From Actinomycetota bacterium (lineage in GTDB: Bacteria; Actinomycetota; Humimicrobiia; Hakubellales; JAMDDV01): a DNA stretch of 64,000 nucleotides. This document shows, one piece after another, positions 8,518 through 16,655 of the stretch; the stretch's first letter is position 1, and each line of letters begins with the position of its first letter. A model generated the notes under the pieces. That model was given only the letters and a program-made list of their open reading frames with translations, ran no database searches and was not told where the DNA came from. The stretch covers positions 1 to 64,000 of the forward strand of contig JAMDDV010000045.1 of the NCBI GenBank assembly GCA_023488455.1, in the 5' to 3' direction. The position numbers and the translations under genes were made by a program.

Positions 8518-9362
8518 TGGTCGATATACCACAAAAGGTAAATGAGTATCTGCCTAATATTGCAACCATAACCAGGAAACAAACACTTACTGATATGGAG
8601 AAGCTGTTCGAAATAAGGTTCAATGATGAGGTTGTCAGGAATTCGTTTAAGTTCAGGCCCGGTCAGTTTGTTGAGGCCAGCATCTTCTCAATTGGAGAGG
8701 CGCCAATATCGATATGCTCCTCTCCAACCAAGCAGGGTTTCTTTCAGTTGTGTGTTAGAAATGTTGGGAATGTCACCAACGCCATGCATAATATGCCGGA
8801 GGGCTCGATTATTGGCGTAAGGGGGCCGTATGGCAACGGTTTTCCTGTGGAACAGATGGTTGGTAACGACCTTCTTTTCGTTGCTGGTGGTATTGGCCTG
8901 GCTCCGCTTCGTTCTTTGATCAACTACACGCTTGATGAACGGTCAAGGTTCAAAAATGCCACTATTCTTTACGGCGCGAAGTCACCAAAAGAGCTTCTAT
9001 TTGAGTCTGATATAAGATGGTGGCAGGAGCGTGAGGATATAGATCTTCGGGTCACTGTGGATAACCCTGATGACAGGTGGACGGGTGAGACTGGTGTTGT
9101 CACCAAATTCATCCCAGACCTGGATATCCATCCCGGTCAGACTTACGCGATAATTTGTGGACCTCCAGTTATGTACAAATTTGTGGTCAAGGAGCTGTTA
9201 AAGAAGAGGTTTATGAAGGAAAACATATACGTCTCGCTGGAGCGCCTGATGAAATGTGGAATAGGTAAGTGCGGTCATTGTGGTGTCGGATATAAATACA
9301 CATGTCTGGATGGGCCAGTATTCAATTACTGGGATGTACTTAATTTACAGGAGGCAATCTAA
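8517..9362 (+). CDS. hydG: [NiFe] hydrogenase gamma subunit, FAD/NAD(P)-binding (HydG-like)
   Basis: The 281-residue protein carries an FAD-binding domain, an NAD(P)-binding domain with A-G-G-I-G-L-A-P-L-R and C-G-P-P, and a C-terminal [2Fe-2S] set (C-G-I-G-K-C-G-H-C-G-V-G and a later C). In group 3b hydrogenases this subunit exchanges electrons with NADP(H). It overlaps its neighbours by single bases on both sides, as expected for a fixed stoichiometry. It is a paralogue of the FlxA-like protein at 519-1361. This HydG is the hydrogenase gamma subunit, not the radical SAM maturase of [FeFe] hydrogenases. Confidence 0.88.
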   Translation: MVDIPQKVNEYLPNIATITRKQTLTDMEKLFEIRFNDEVVRNSFKFRPGQFVEASIFSIGEAPISICSSPTKQGFFQLCVRNVGNVTNAMHNMPEGSIIGVRGPYGNGFPVEQMVGNDLLFVAGGIGLAPLRSLINYTLDERSRFKNATILYGAKSPKELLFESDIRWWQEREDIDLRVTVDNPDDRWTGETGVVTKFIPDLDIHPGQTYAIICGPPVMYKFVVKELLKKRFMKENIYVSLERLMKCGIGKCGHCGVGYKYTCLDGPVFNYWDVLNLQEAI

Positions 9363-10099
9363 TGAAGCCCAAAATCGGTGTTTTTGGATTTACGAGTTGT
9401 TCGGGCTGTCAGCTTCAGATAGTTAACCTTGAGGACGAGGTACTCGATCTGCTTGGTGCTATAGATATCGTCTATTTTAAGATGGCGATAAGCGAGCATA
9501 CAGATGATTACTCGATTGCTTTTGTGGAAGGCGCCATCACGCGCGAATCCGAGATTGACGATTTGAAATGGATTAGAGAGCGCGCAAACAGGGTAGTCGC
9601 GCTTGGTGCTTGTGCGTGTATAGGCGGTATTCCGTATATTAAAAATTTCATCGGTGTGGATAAGGCCAGAAAAACAGTTTATGGCGAGGATGCCAAATAT
9701 TTTGACTCCATACCCACAAAGTCCATCGATCAGGTGATAAAGGTGGACGGTTATATAAGGGGTTGTCCGATCAATAAAAATGAGTTCTTGAAGGTGACGA
9801 AGTCGCTCTTACTGGGCGTAAGGCCGTCGATACCAAATTACCCGGTCTGTGTGGAGTGCAAGTTAAATGAAAATGTGTGTGTTTTTGATGAAGGGTTAAC
9901 CTGTCTTGGGCCAGTTACACGCGCGGGATGTAATTCTGCTTGTCCGAATGTTGGCAATCAGTGCTACGGTTGCCGTGGACTATTGGAGGATGCCAATCTT
10001 ACTTCCGAAAAGGACATCCTTGTCAAGCACGGTCTTACGGTTAATGATGTTCTTTCGAAGTTCAGGTTGTATGACGGCTATGCGGAGGTGTCAAAATGA
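9362..10099 (+). CDS. hydD: [NiFe] hydrogenase small (delta) subunit
   Basis: The 245-residue protein begins with the small-subunit signature F-T-S-C-S-G-C-Q-L-Q. It has G-A-C-A-C-I-G-G and R-G-C-P-I-N as proximal-cluster ligands and many further cysteines in the C-terminal third for extra [4Fe-4S] clusters. There is no twin-arginine signal, so the enzyme is cytoplasmic. It overlaps hydA by four bases (ATGA). Confidence 0.9.
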   Translation: MKPKIGVFGFTSCSGCQLQIVNLEDEVLDLLGAIDIVYFKMAISEHTDDYSIAFVEGAITRESEIDDLKWIRERANRVVALGACACIGGIPYIKNFIGVDKARKTVYGEDAKYFDSIPTKSIDQVIKVDGYIRGCPINKNEFLKVTKSLLLGVRPSIPNYPVCVECKLNENVCVFDEGLTCLGPVTRAGCNSACPNVGNQCYGCRGLLEDANLTSEKDILVKHGLTVNDVLSKFRLYDGYAEVSK

Positions 10100-11385
10100 G
10101 TTCGGTTGATGTAAACGTCGAACATGTTGCCCGTGTTGAGGGGCATGGAAATATCATAGTAAATGTAAAAGATGGCAAGATAGAGGAACTCAAGCTGGAA
10201 ATCGTTGAATCACCCAGGTTCTTCGAGGCGATGGTCGTAGGCCGGCGCTTTGATGAAGCTCCGCATATCACCTCAAGGATATGTGGTATCTGTTCAGTTG
10301 GCCATACCCTGACATCCGTAAAAGCTGTTGAATCTGCAATGGGAATTAAACCTTCGAAACAGACGATCAGGCTGCGCAGGCTTTTGACCTATGGAGCTAC
10401 GATACAGAGCCATATTTTGCACGAGTATTTTCTTGCTGCACCTGACTTTCTGGGTGTGGGAAGCGTGGTTCCACTTGCAGTAAGCTATCCGGATGTGGTT
10501 AAAAGAGCGCTCTGGCTCAAGAAGCTTGCAAACGATATGTGCGACTTGATAGGTGGGAGGACTGTTCATCCTATATCTGCAGTCATCAACGGTTTTACGC
10601 GGATACCTGCAGTCGATGAGCTCGAAGGGCTGAAAAAAAAGCTGATCGGCTCTGTTCCCGATCTAGAAGCCACGGTTGAGCTGTATAAAACTCTTTCCAT
10701 TCCTGACTTTAACCGGCAGACCGAGTACTTAGCTCTGAAATCAAAGGCAGAATATGCATTATACGATGGTGATCAGATAGCGTCATCAGATGGTGGTTTA
10801 ACTCCTGTTGAAAAGTACAGGGAAAAGGTGTGCGAAAAGGTCGCACCTCACTCAACCGCGAAACATTGTAATTCACTCAGGGAATCGCTGATGGTTGGTG
10901 CACTGGCACGAGTGAATATTAATTATGATCAGTTGTCGCCGATGGCAAAGCGGGTTGCTGGAGAACTTGGACTTGAGGCGCCGTGCTACAATCCGTATAT
11001 GAACAACGTTGCGCAAATTGTTGAAGCGGTGCACTGCGCTGAAGAAAGCATTAGCCTCATTGATGAACTTCTAAGTGATGGCCTAAAGAAAGAGGACAGA
11101 AGCTTCAAGATTAAGGCGGGCAGAGGGGTAGGCGCATGCGAGGTACCCAGGGGCACTCTCTATCATGAGTACGAGATAGACGATAAGGGGATAATCACGC
11201 GGGCTAATCTGATAATCCCTACTGGCCAGAACCTCAAGAACATTGAGATGGATATGGAGGCGTTGATTCCTACGATAGTTGACAAAGACAAAGATGAAAT
11301 CACGCTTGCGCTTGAGATGCTGGTAAGGGCATATGATCCCTGCATCTCCTGTTCGACGCATCTTCTGGATGTGGAGCTGAGATAG
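10096..11385 (+). CDS. hydA: [NiFe] hydrogenase large (alpha) subunit, group 3b type
   Basis: The 429-residue catalytic subunit has both nickel-binding pairs: R-I-C-G-I-C with C63 and C66 and a following histidine, and D-P-C-I-S-C with C416 and C419 near the end. A seven-residue tail follows H422, which the maturation protease encoded just downstream would remove. The hydBGDA order and the NAD(P)-binding partner subunit point to group 3b (NADP-linked, reversible, also reported to reduce sulfur). The exact group and physiological direction need a tree and assays. Confidence 0.93.
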   Translation: MSSVDVNVEHVARVEGHGNIIVNVKDGKIEELKLEIVESPRFFEAMVVGRRFDEAPHITSRICGICSVGHTLTSVKAVESAMGIKPSKQTIRLRRLLTYGATIQSHILHEYFLAAPDFLGVGSVVPLAVSYPDVVKRALWLKKLANDMCDLIGGRTVHPISAVINGFTRIPAVDELEGLKKKLIGSVPDLEATVELYKTLSIPDFNRQTEYLALKSKAEYALYDGDQIASSDGGLTPVEKYREKVCEKVAPHSTAKHCNSLRESLMVGALARVNINYDQLSPMAKRVAGELGLEAPCYNPYMNNVAQIVEAVHCAEESISLIDELLSDGLKKEDRSFKIKAGRGVGACEVPRGTLYHEYEIDDKGIITRANLIIPTGQNLKNIEMDMEALIPTIVDKDKDEITLALEMLVRAYDPCISCSTHLLDVELR

Positions 11386-11414
11386 CGATCAACGAAACAA
11401 AAAGTACAAGAAGT

Positions 11415-11849
11415 TTGCTTGTTATAGGGACGGGCAACCCGATGCTGTCTGATGAGGGCGTCGGGTTGCGCGTTATTGACGAAATTTTGGCCAGAAATGC
11501 AGCGGGTGTCAAAGCCATAAAAGGCTTCTCGATTGGCATCGATCTTTTGTTCGAGGCAAGAAAACGTGAAAAAATACTGGTCGTCGATGCCATGCGGGCA
11601 GGTCTTGAGCCGGGTGACTTCAGGCTTTTAAGTGAAGATGATATAACAGCAAAACAGCTAAAGTGGTTTTCAGCTCACGACATAAGCCTGCCAGATGCGA
11701 TCGCACTGAAGAAAAGTCTGGGCATTAAAGCGAAGATTTACGTACTGGGCATTCAGGTGAAAAATGTAGAAGTTGGCGAAGAGATTTCAGATGAACTTCT
11801 TGCCAGGATTCCCGAATATGTTGACTTTATAGTTGGGCTTGACTTTTGA
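11415..11849 (+). CDS. Hydrogenase maturation protease (HycI/HyaD family)
   Basis: The 144-residue protein has the family start G-T-G-N-P-M-L-S-D-E-G-V-G and the three nickel-contacting residues: the glutamate in D-E-G, the aspartate in V-V-D-A-M and the histidine in S-A-H-D. It clips the C-terminal tail of the large subunit after nickel insertion, and hydA lies directly upstream with an intact cleavable tail. The first start codon in frame near the family start is TTG at 11415, without a convincing ribosome binding site. The hyp genes for cofactor synthesis are not in the window. Confidence 0.88.
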   Translation: MLVIGTGNPMLSDEGVGLRVIDEILARNAAGVKAIKGFSIGIDLLFEARKREKILVVDAMRAGLEPGDFRLLSEDDITAKQLKWFSAHDISLPDAIALKKSLGIKAKIYVLGIQVKNVEVGEEISDELLARIPEYVDFIVGLDF

Positions 11850-11867
11850 ATTGCAAATTACTATACA
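11839..11867 (+). promoter_or_regulatory. Promoter of the first complex I operon
   Basis: TTGACT (11839-11844) and TATACA (11862-11867) are separated by exactly 17 bases. The -35 box overlaps the end of the protease gene and the -10 box lies 59 bases before the nuoA start, so the nuo operon probably has its own promoter apart from read-through from hyd. Confidence 0.5.
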
Positions 11868-11925
11868 ATACAGCCCAAATATGTTATCTTTTGCGATTGT
11901 TTTGGCCTGACCTGTGGGGAACTGA

Positions 11926-12294
11926 TTGGCAGATCAATATTTTGTTAATTACATTGTACTACTGATTTTTGTAATTACTGGTCTAGCATTTGTGCCGTTT
12001 GTTGTTACTCTCAACAGGCTGGTTGGACCAAGAAATCCAAGCCCCGAAAAGCTCATGTCGTATGAGTGCGGCATGACTCCGATCGGGGATCGGTGGTCGA
12101 ACATTCATGTCAGATACTACATATATGCACTGCTATTCCTCATCTTCGATGTTGAGACAGTTTTTATCTTCCCGTGGGCTGTCTATTTTAAGGCGCTTGG
12201 ACTGTTTGGCTTTGTTGAGATGATGACTTTTATTGCGATACTGATTCTTGGACTGATATATGCGTGGAAGAAGGGTGTTCTTAAATGGGTGTAA
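11926..12294 (+). CDS. nuoA: Complex I subunit A (NuoA)
   Basis: The 122-residue membrane protein has three predicted transmembrane helices. It has the conserved segments S-Y-E-C-G in the loop and [11 protein letters not shown] in the second helix, both characteristic of functional NuoA. It starts at TTG 11926 and overlaps nuoB. It is the first of eleven contiguous genes nuoABCDHIJKLMN. It differs sharply from the second NuoA-like protein at 21561, which lacks both motifs. Confidence 0.92.
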   Translation: MADQYFVNYIVLLIFVITGLAFVPFVVTLNRLVGPRNPSPEKLMSYECGMTPIGDRWSNIHVRYYIYALLFLIFDVETVFIFPWAVYFKALGLFGFVEMMTFIAILILGLIYAWKKGVLKWV

Positions 12295-12773
12295 TGGATG
12301 ACCGGTTCACTATACCAAATATAATAACCGTTCCTTATGATAAGTTTGTCAATTGGGCAAGGAGAAATTCGCTCTGGTGGCTGCTGTTTGGACTCCGCTG
12401 CTGCGGCATCGAGCAGATGGCAGCAGGAGGACCGCACTATGATGTCGACAGGTTTGGGTTCTTCTTCCGTGCAACTCCACGCCAGGCGGATCTTATGCTT
12501 ATCTCAGGGACGGTTACCCATAAGATGGCACCTGCCATAGAGAGGATTTACAAGCAGATGGCCGAGCCAAAGTACGTTGTTGCCATGGGTGCATGTGCGA
12601 TAAGTGGAGGGCCATTCGTGAGCTCTTATTCCGTGGTGAAGGGTGTGGACCTTATATTACCAGTTGACGTTTATATACCAGGCTGTCCACCAAGACCGGA
12701 GGCGCTCTATTATGGTCTGATGAAAGTGCAGGAGAAGATAAAGGGTGAGACGATAGTTGTCAGGAAGCAGTGA
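12285..12773 (+). CDS. nuoB: Complex I subunit B (NuoB), N2 cluster
   Basis: The 162-residue protein has the four ligands of the terminal N2 [4Fe-4S] cluster: the tandem C39-C40 in L-R-C-C-G-I-E, the cysteine in G-A-C-A and the cysteine in P-G-C-P-P-R-P-E. It hands electrons to quinone at the NuoB-NuoD interface. The gene overlaps nuoA by ten bases and is followed two bases later by nuoC. Confidence 0.95.
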   Translation: MGVMDDRFTIPNIITVPYDKFVNWARRNSLWWLLFGLRCCGIEQMAAGGPHYDVDRFGFFFRATPRQADLMLISGTVTHKMAPAIERIYKQMAEPKYVVAMGACAISGGPFVSSYSVVKGVDLILPVDVYIPGCPPRPEALYYGLMKVQEKIKGETIVVRKQ

Positions 12774-12774
12774 A

Positions 12775-13275
12775 ATGTTGAAACCTGGCGAGCTTTATCT
12801 GAACAGGAGTTTTGACAGGGACGAGCTGCTTGGAAAAATAGAATTGTCTCTGGCAGGAATTGAGTACGCTGTCCGGGAAAATTTCGGTGAGGTCTTTCTC
12901 GTAGCTGGTAGAGAAAAATTATTCGAAACGCTCTCAATTTTAAAAGAAAAGCTGGACTTTAATTATTTAAAGTGCCTCACTGCTGCTGACTATGTGGAAT
13001 ATCTTGAGATAATCTACTGTCTTTACTCCTTCTCGAATGCATATTCACTTACCGTGAAATCGAAACTTGATGCTAAAAACCCTGAGGTCCAGAGCGTCTT
13101 CTCCTTATGGCAGGGCGCGGATTGGCATGAAAGGGAGGCTTTTGATCTATTTGGAATAAATTTTATCGGGCATCCGAATCTGAAGAAGCTCGTGCTCTGG
13201 GATGGGTTTGATGAGCATCCACTGCGAAAATCTTTTGCACTTGAGCTGCCTGGTGAGGAAGGTGGTGATTCCTGA
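12775..13275 (+). CDS. nuoC: Complex I subunit C (NuoC, 30 kDa type)
   Basis: About 166 residues, containing the family signature W-H-E-R-E-A-F-D-L-F-G-I and the C-terminal H-P-L-R-K. It packs against NuoD in the connecting module. I chose the ATG at 12775, with AGGAAG a few bases upstream; a TTG at 12757 lies in frame but inside nuoB. It is separate from NuoD, unlike the fused NuoCD of enterobacteria. Confidence 0.92.
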   Translation: MLKPGELYLNRSFDRDELLGKIELSLAGIEYAVRENFGEVFLVAGREKLFETLSILKEKLDFNYLKCLTAADYVEYLEIIYCLYSFSNAYSLTVKSKLDAKNPEVQSVFSLWQGADWHEREAFDLFGINFIGHPNLKKLVLWDGFDEHPLRKSFALELPGEEGGDS

Positions 13276-14393
13276 TGCCGTTTGATATCACAAAAGATAT
13301 TGACACTGAGGTAATGGAGATTAATTTTGGACCTCAGCATCCGAGCTGTCACGGGGTGTTCAGGTTTATTGCAAAACTTGATGGCGAGGTTGTGATCGAT
13401 ATCGAGCCGTACATCGGGTACCTGCACAGCGGTATTGAGAAGATCGCGGAGACGAGAAGGTATCTCCAGTTTTTACCGCTCGTCAACCGGCTTGATTACA
13501 CGGCTTCGCTGACCTACGAACTCTGTTTGTGCCTTATGCTTGAGAAGATGATGGAGATAGAGGTTCCAGAGCAGGCGCAGTTCATGCGGGTTATGCTTAC
13601 CGAGCTGCAGAGGATCGCGACCCACCTCATATTTTTTGGCACCACTGGCCTTGAGGCTGGGGCATATACGCCATTTGTATATGCGTTCCGCGAAAGGGAG
13701 GTCATATTACGGCTGATTGAGATGACCTGCGGCTCCCGTATGACGACTAACTATTTCAGGGTTGGCGGCTGCAAGTGGGACCTTCCCAAGGGGTTTGAGG
13801 ATCTGTGTCGTAAATTCATAAAGAGGTTCAGTAATAGACTTATTGAGTACGACTGGCTGTTATCTGACAATGAAATCTTCAGGGAAAGGACAATCGGTGT
13901 GGGCAGGCTTGATGCAGACCTTGCCATAAATTTGGGTGTGAGTGGGCCTACTTTGCGCGGCAGCGGTGTCAGGTTTGATATAAGAAAAGCTGAACCTTAT
14001 TCGGGCTATGACAGGTTCGACTTTGATGTGCCGTACGGATTGAACGGTGATGTCTATGACAGGTTCATGGTAAGGGTAAAGGAGATGCGCCAGTCACTTC
14101 GGATTATTGAGCAGGCGCTTGATGGAATGCCGGGTGGAGATCATGTAGCAAAGGTTCCAAAGATTTTAAAACCGCCGCCTGGTGAGCTTTACTATCGTAA
14201 TGAAGGCACAAGGGGAGAGATAGGTTTCTATATAGTGAGCGATGGTTCTTCAGCTCCATATCGGTTGAAGATAAGGGCACCTTCCTTCTCAAATTTGATG
14301 TCACTTCGCCATATGATGGTTGGGCACAGCATTCCGGATATCATTCTAATTTTTGGAAGCATTGACATCTGTGTTGGTGAGGTAGATCGGTGA
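13275..14393 (+). CDS. nuoD: Complex I subunit D (NuoD, 49 kDa type), canonical quinone site
   Basis: The 372-residue protein has the textbook N-terminal motif G-P-Q-H-P-S-C-H-G. H22 and H26 match the quinone-site histidines and Y75 matches the quinone-contacting tyrosine of well-studied complex I (mammalian His59 and Tyr108). The C terminus ends in D-I-C-V-G-E-V-D-R. There are no [NiFe] cysteine pairs, so it is a quinone-type subunit rather than a hydrogenase. It shares one base with nuoC and overlaps nuoH. It serves as the reference for the altered paralogue at 22879. Confidence 0.95.
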   Translation: MPFDITKDIDTEVMEINFGPQHPSCHGVFRFIAKLDGEVVIDIEPYIGYLHSGIEKIAETRRYLQFLPLVNRLDYTASLTYELCLCLMLEKMMEIEVPEQAQFMRVMLTELQRIATHLIFFGTTGLEAGAYTPFVYAFREREVILRLIEMTCGSRMTTNYFRVGGCKWDLPKGFEDLCRKFIKRFSNRLIEYDWLLSDNEIFRERTIGVGRLDADLAINLGVSGPTLRGSGVRFDIRKAEPYSGYDRFDFDVPYGLNGDVYDRFMVRVKEMRQSLRIIEQALDGMPGGDHVAKVPKILKPPPGELYYRNEGTRGEIGFYIVSDGSSAPYRLKIRAPSFSNLMSLRHMMVGHSIPDIILIFGSIDICVGEVDR

Positions 14394-15364
14394 TCATACA
14401 AATATTGACAGTCTTGTTAAAAGTGGTTGGGGCAGTTGCATTTGTAATGCTTAGTGCACTGATTCTTATATTAATGTTACGAAAAGTCATGGGGCACGTA
14501 CAGTCAAGGGTTGGGCCAAACCGCGTTGGCCCATTTGGTCTCCTTCAGACGGTCGCGGATGCGTCAAAACTTCTCTTTAAAGAAGATATAATGCCAGCCA
14601 GCGTTGACAGGTGGTTGTGGCGGATAGCACCGTCCGTGGTCGTGATGGCGTCGATGACCTCGTTTTCGTTTATCCCGTTTGCGAAAAATTTAACAATGGT
14701 CAACTCAGACATAAGCCTGTTCTTCATCTTCGCGATGTCGTCGTTGACATCGGTTGGCGTAATAATGGCCGGCTGGTCATCGAATAACAAGTACTCGCTG
14801 ATTGGCGGCTTGAGGAGCGCAGCTCAGGTCTTGAGCTATGAGGTTCCCCTTGTCCTATCGACTGTTGGGGTCGTCATGATGGCCGGCAGCCTGAACCTCG
14901 TTGATATTGTGGAGAAACAGAAGCACCTGTTCAACATATTCCCCCAATTTTTGGGATTTCTCGTTTTCATGACGGCATCACTGGCTGAGCTTAATCATAC
15001 TCCTTTTGACATCTCTGAAGCGGAGTCGGAGCTTGTGTCAGGGTTTAATACTGAATACTCTGCAATACGGTGGGGGATGTTTTTTTTAGCAGAGTTCTTT
15101 AATGTATTCGTGGTTTCGGCGCTGGGGGCTATTGTTTTCCTGGGCGGATGGAATCCGATCTTTATCCCGCTTCCCGGATTTGTGTGGCTGATAATAAAGT
15201 CATACGTGTTAATTTTTGTGATAATGTGGATACGCTCGACATTCCCGCGGTTTCGTGCCGACCAGTTGTTGAATATAGGCTGGAAACTGCTCTTACCTGC
15301 TTCCCTGATAAATATATTTGGGACTGGAATTGTGCTGCTGATAGTTAAGGGAGGCATCTCCTGA
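14390..15364 (+). CDS. nuoH: Complex I subunit H (NuoH)
   Basis: The 324-residue polytopic protein has the conserved R-V-G-P-N-R-V-G-P entry motif, S-Y-E-V-P-L in the fifth helix and the acidic loop P-F-D-I-S-E-A-E-S-E-L-V-S-G. The glutamates of the E-channel are present. It forms the membrane side of the quinone tunnel. GTG start at 14390 overlaps nuoD by four bases. Confidence 0.94.
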   Translation: MIIQILTVLLKVVGAVAFVMLSALILILMLRKVMGHVQSRVGPNRVGPFGLLQTVADASKLLFKEDIMPASVDRWLWRIAPSVVVMASMTSFSFIPFAKNLTMVNSDISLFFIFAMSSLTSVGVIMAGWSSNNKYSLIGGLRSAAQVLSYEVPLVLSTVGVVMMAGSLNLVDIVEKQKHLFNIFPQFLGFLVFMTASLAELNHTPFDISEAESELVSGFNTEYSAIRWGMFFLAEFFNVFVVSALGAIVFLGGWNPIFIPLPGFVWLIIKSYVLIFVIMWIRSTFPRFRADQLLNIGWKLLLPASLINIFGTGIVLLIVKGGIS

Positions 15365-15852
15365 TGAGGGGAGTCAGTCTGCTGAAGGGACTATTCATAA
15401 CGATCCACGAGTTTTTCAGGCGCAGGGTGACGGTCTATTATCCTGAAGAGATGATCGAAGTTCCTGTGCGTTCTGGTATGCCGGCACTTTTGATCGATTT
15501 TGAAACCTATAATCCTGAAACAAAAGAATATTACTTAAAATGCACTGCATGTGGTGTTTGTGCCAAAAACTGTCCTGACAGGGTGATAACGGTCACAAAG
15601 GCGGAGGGAGAGAGAAAGCAACCTGAAGTTTATCAAGTTGACTTTAGGGGATGTATGTTCTGCGGGATATGCATCGAGGTTTGCCCCTTTGATGCACTGG
15701 GCATGCAGCGTTTTTACGAAAATGCTGCTTACAATAAGGACGATCTGATATTTGATAAGGAAGAGTTGATATACAAAGAGGATTACCCCGAGCTTATGAA
15801 CGATAGGGAAAGAGATTTTTTTGAGAGGAAAAGGAAGGAGTTCAGGTTCTAA
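15364..15852 (+). CDS. nuoI: Complex I subunit I (NuoI), two [4Fe-4S] clusters
   Basis: The 162-residue protein has the pair C-T-A-C-G-V-C-A-K-N-C-P and C-M-F-C-G-I-C-I-E-V-C-P that binds clusters N6a and N6b. Because nuoEFG are missing from the operon, NuoI is the likely entry point for electrons, for example from ferredoxin. That is inference from gene content, as in other 11-subunit complexes. It shares a base with nuoH. Confidence 0.93.
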   Translation: MRGVSLLKGLFITIHEFFRRRVTVYYPEEMIEVPVRSGMPALLIDFETYNPETKEYYLKCTACGVCAKNCPDRVITVTKAEGERKQPEVYQVDFRGCMFCGICIEVCPFDALGMQRFYENAAYNKDDLIFDKEELIYKEDYPELMNDRERDFFERKRKEFRF

Positions 15853-15855
15853 GAG

Positions 15856-16347
15856 TTGGTTGAGCTGATATTTTTTGGCATCTTTACGATCCTTTTGCTA
15901 TTTGCCGCGGTCAAGGTAGTCACTTCGCGAAATATCGTTCACTCCGCATTTTTTCTTATACTTGTGTTGTTCTGTGTCGCAGCGTATTTTATATTGCTAT
16001 TTGCTGAGTTTTTGGCCGCGGTGCAGATTTTGATTTATGCCGGTGCAGTCGTCATACTTGTTCTGTTTGCCCTGATGTTGACACGCGCCAGGGTTGGCGA
16101 GAACACCGAGGTTGCAAACAAGCAGATCATACCAGCAGCAATAGTTTCCCTGGTGCTATTTGGGGTTTTAGGGTACTTCTTTTACATGGAGAAATGGAAT
16201 GTAACACCAGTGCTTATTAAAAGGCCATCTCTCCAGGAGATCTCGGGGTCACTGTTTACAAATTTCGTGCTGCCATTTGAGGTTGCATCCGTGCTTTTGC
16301 TGGCTGCGCTTGTCGGAGCCATAATGCTTGCAATCAAGGAGCAATGA
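15856..16347 (+). CDS. nuoJ: Complex I subunit J (NuoJ)
   Basis: The 163-residue protein has five predicted transmembrane helices and the conserved third-helix motif Q-I-L-I-Y-A-G-A-V-V-I-L-V-L-F, which contains the tyrosine and the pi-bulge region involved in coupling. TTG start at 15856, four bases after nuoI, and a four-base overlap with nuoK. Confidence 0.92.
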   Translation: MVELIFFGIFTILLLFAAVKVVTSRNIVHSAFFLILVLFCVAAYFILLFAEFLAAVQILIYAGAVVILVLFALMLTRARVGENTEVANKQIIPAAIVSLVLFGVLGYFFYMEKWNVTPVLIKRPSLQEISGSLFTNFVLPFEVASVLLLAALVGAIMLAIKEQ

Positions 16348-16655
16348 TGTTAAGGCTGGAATATTTTTTAATTATATCTGCAGCGTTATTTTGCATAGGT
16401 GTATTCGGCGTGCTTTCCCGCCGCCACGTGATTCAACTGCTTTTATCAATAGAGCTGATATTAAATGCGGTCATCATCAATTTTGTCGCCTTTTCGGCTT
16501 TCATGCCCACCGCAAAGCTCACGGGTCAGGTCTTCGCGATTTTCATAATAACCATCGCGGCTGCGGAGGTTGGCGTTGGTTTGGCAGTAATAATATCGAT
16601 ATATAGAAATATTAAAACCGCAAAAATTGAGGACATGAATATATTGAAATGGTAG
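16344..16655 (+). CDS. nuoK: Complex I subunit K (NuoK)
   Basis: The 103-residue protein has three predicted helices. Both membrane glutamates needed for proton pumping in characterised NuoK are present, in L-S-I-E-L-I-L-N and in A-A-A-E-V-G-V-G-L-A. It overlaps nuoJ and nuoL by a few bases. Confidence 0.93.
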   Translation: MMLRLEYFLIISAALFCIGVFGVLSRRHVIQLLLSIELILNAVIINFVAFSAFMPTAKLTGQVFAIFIITIAAAEVGVGLAVIISIYRNIKTAKIEDMNILKW

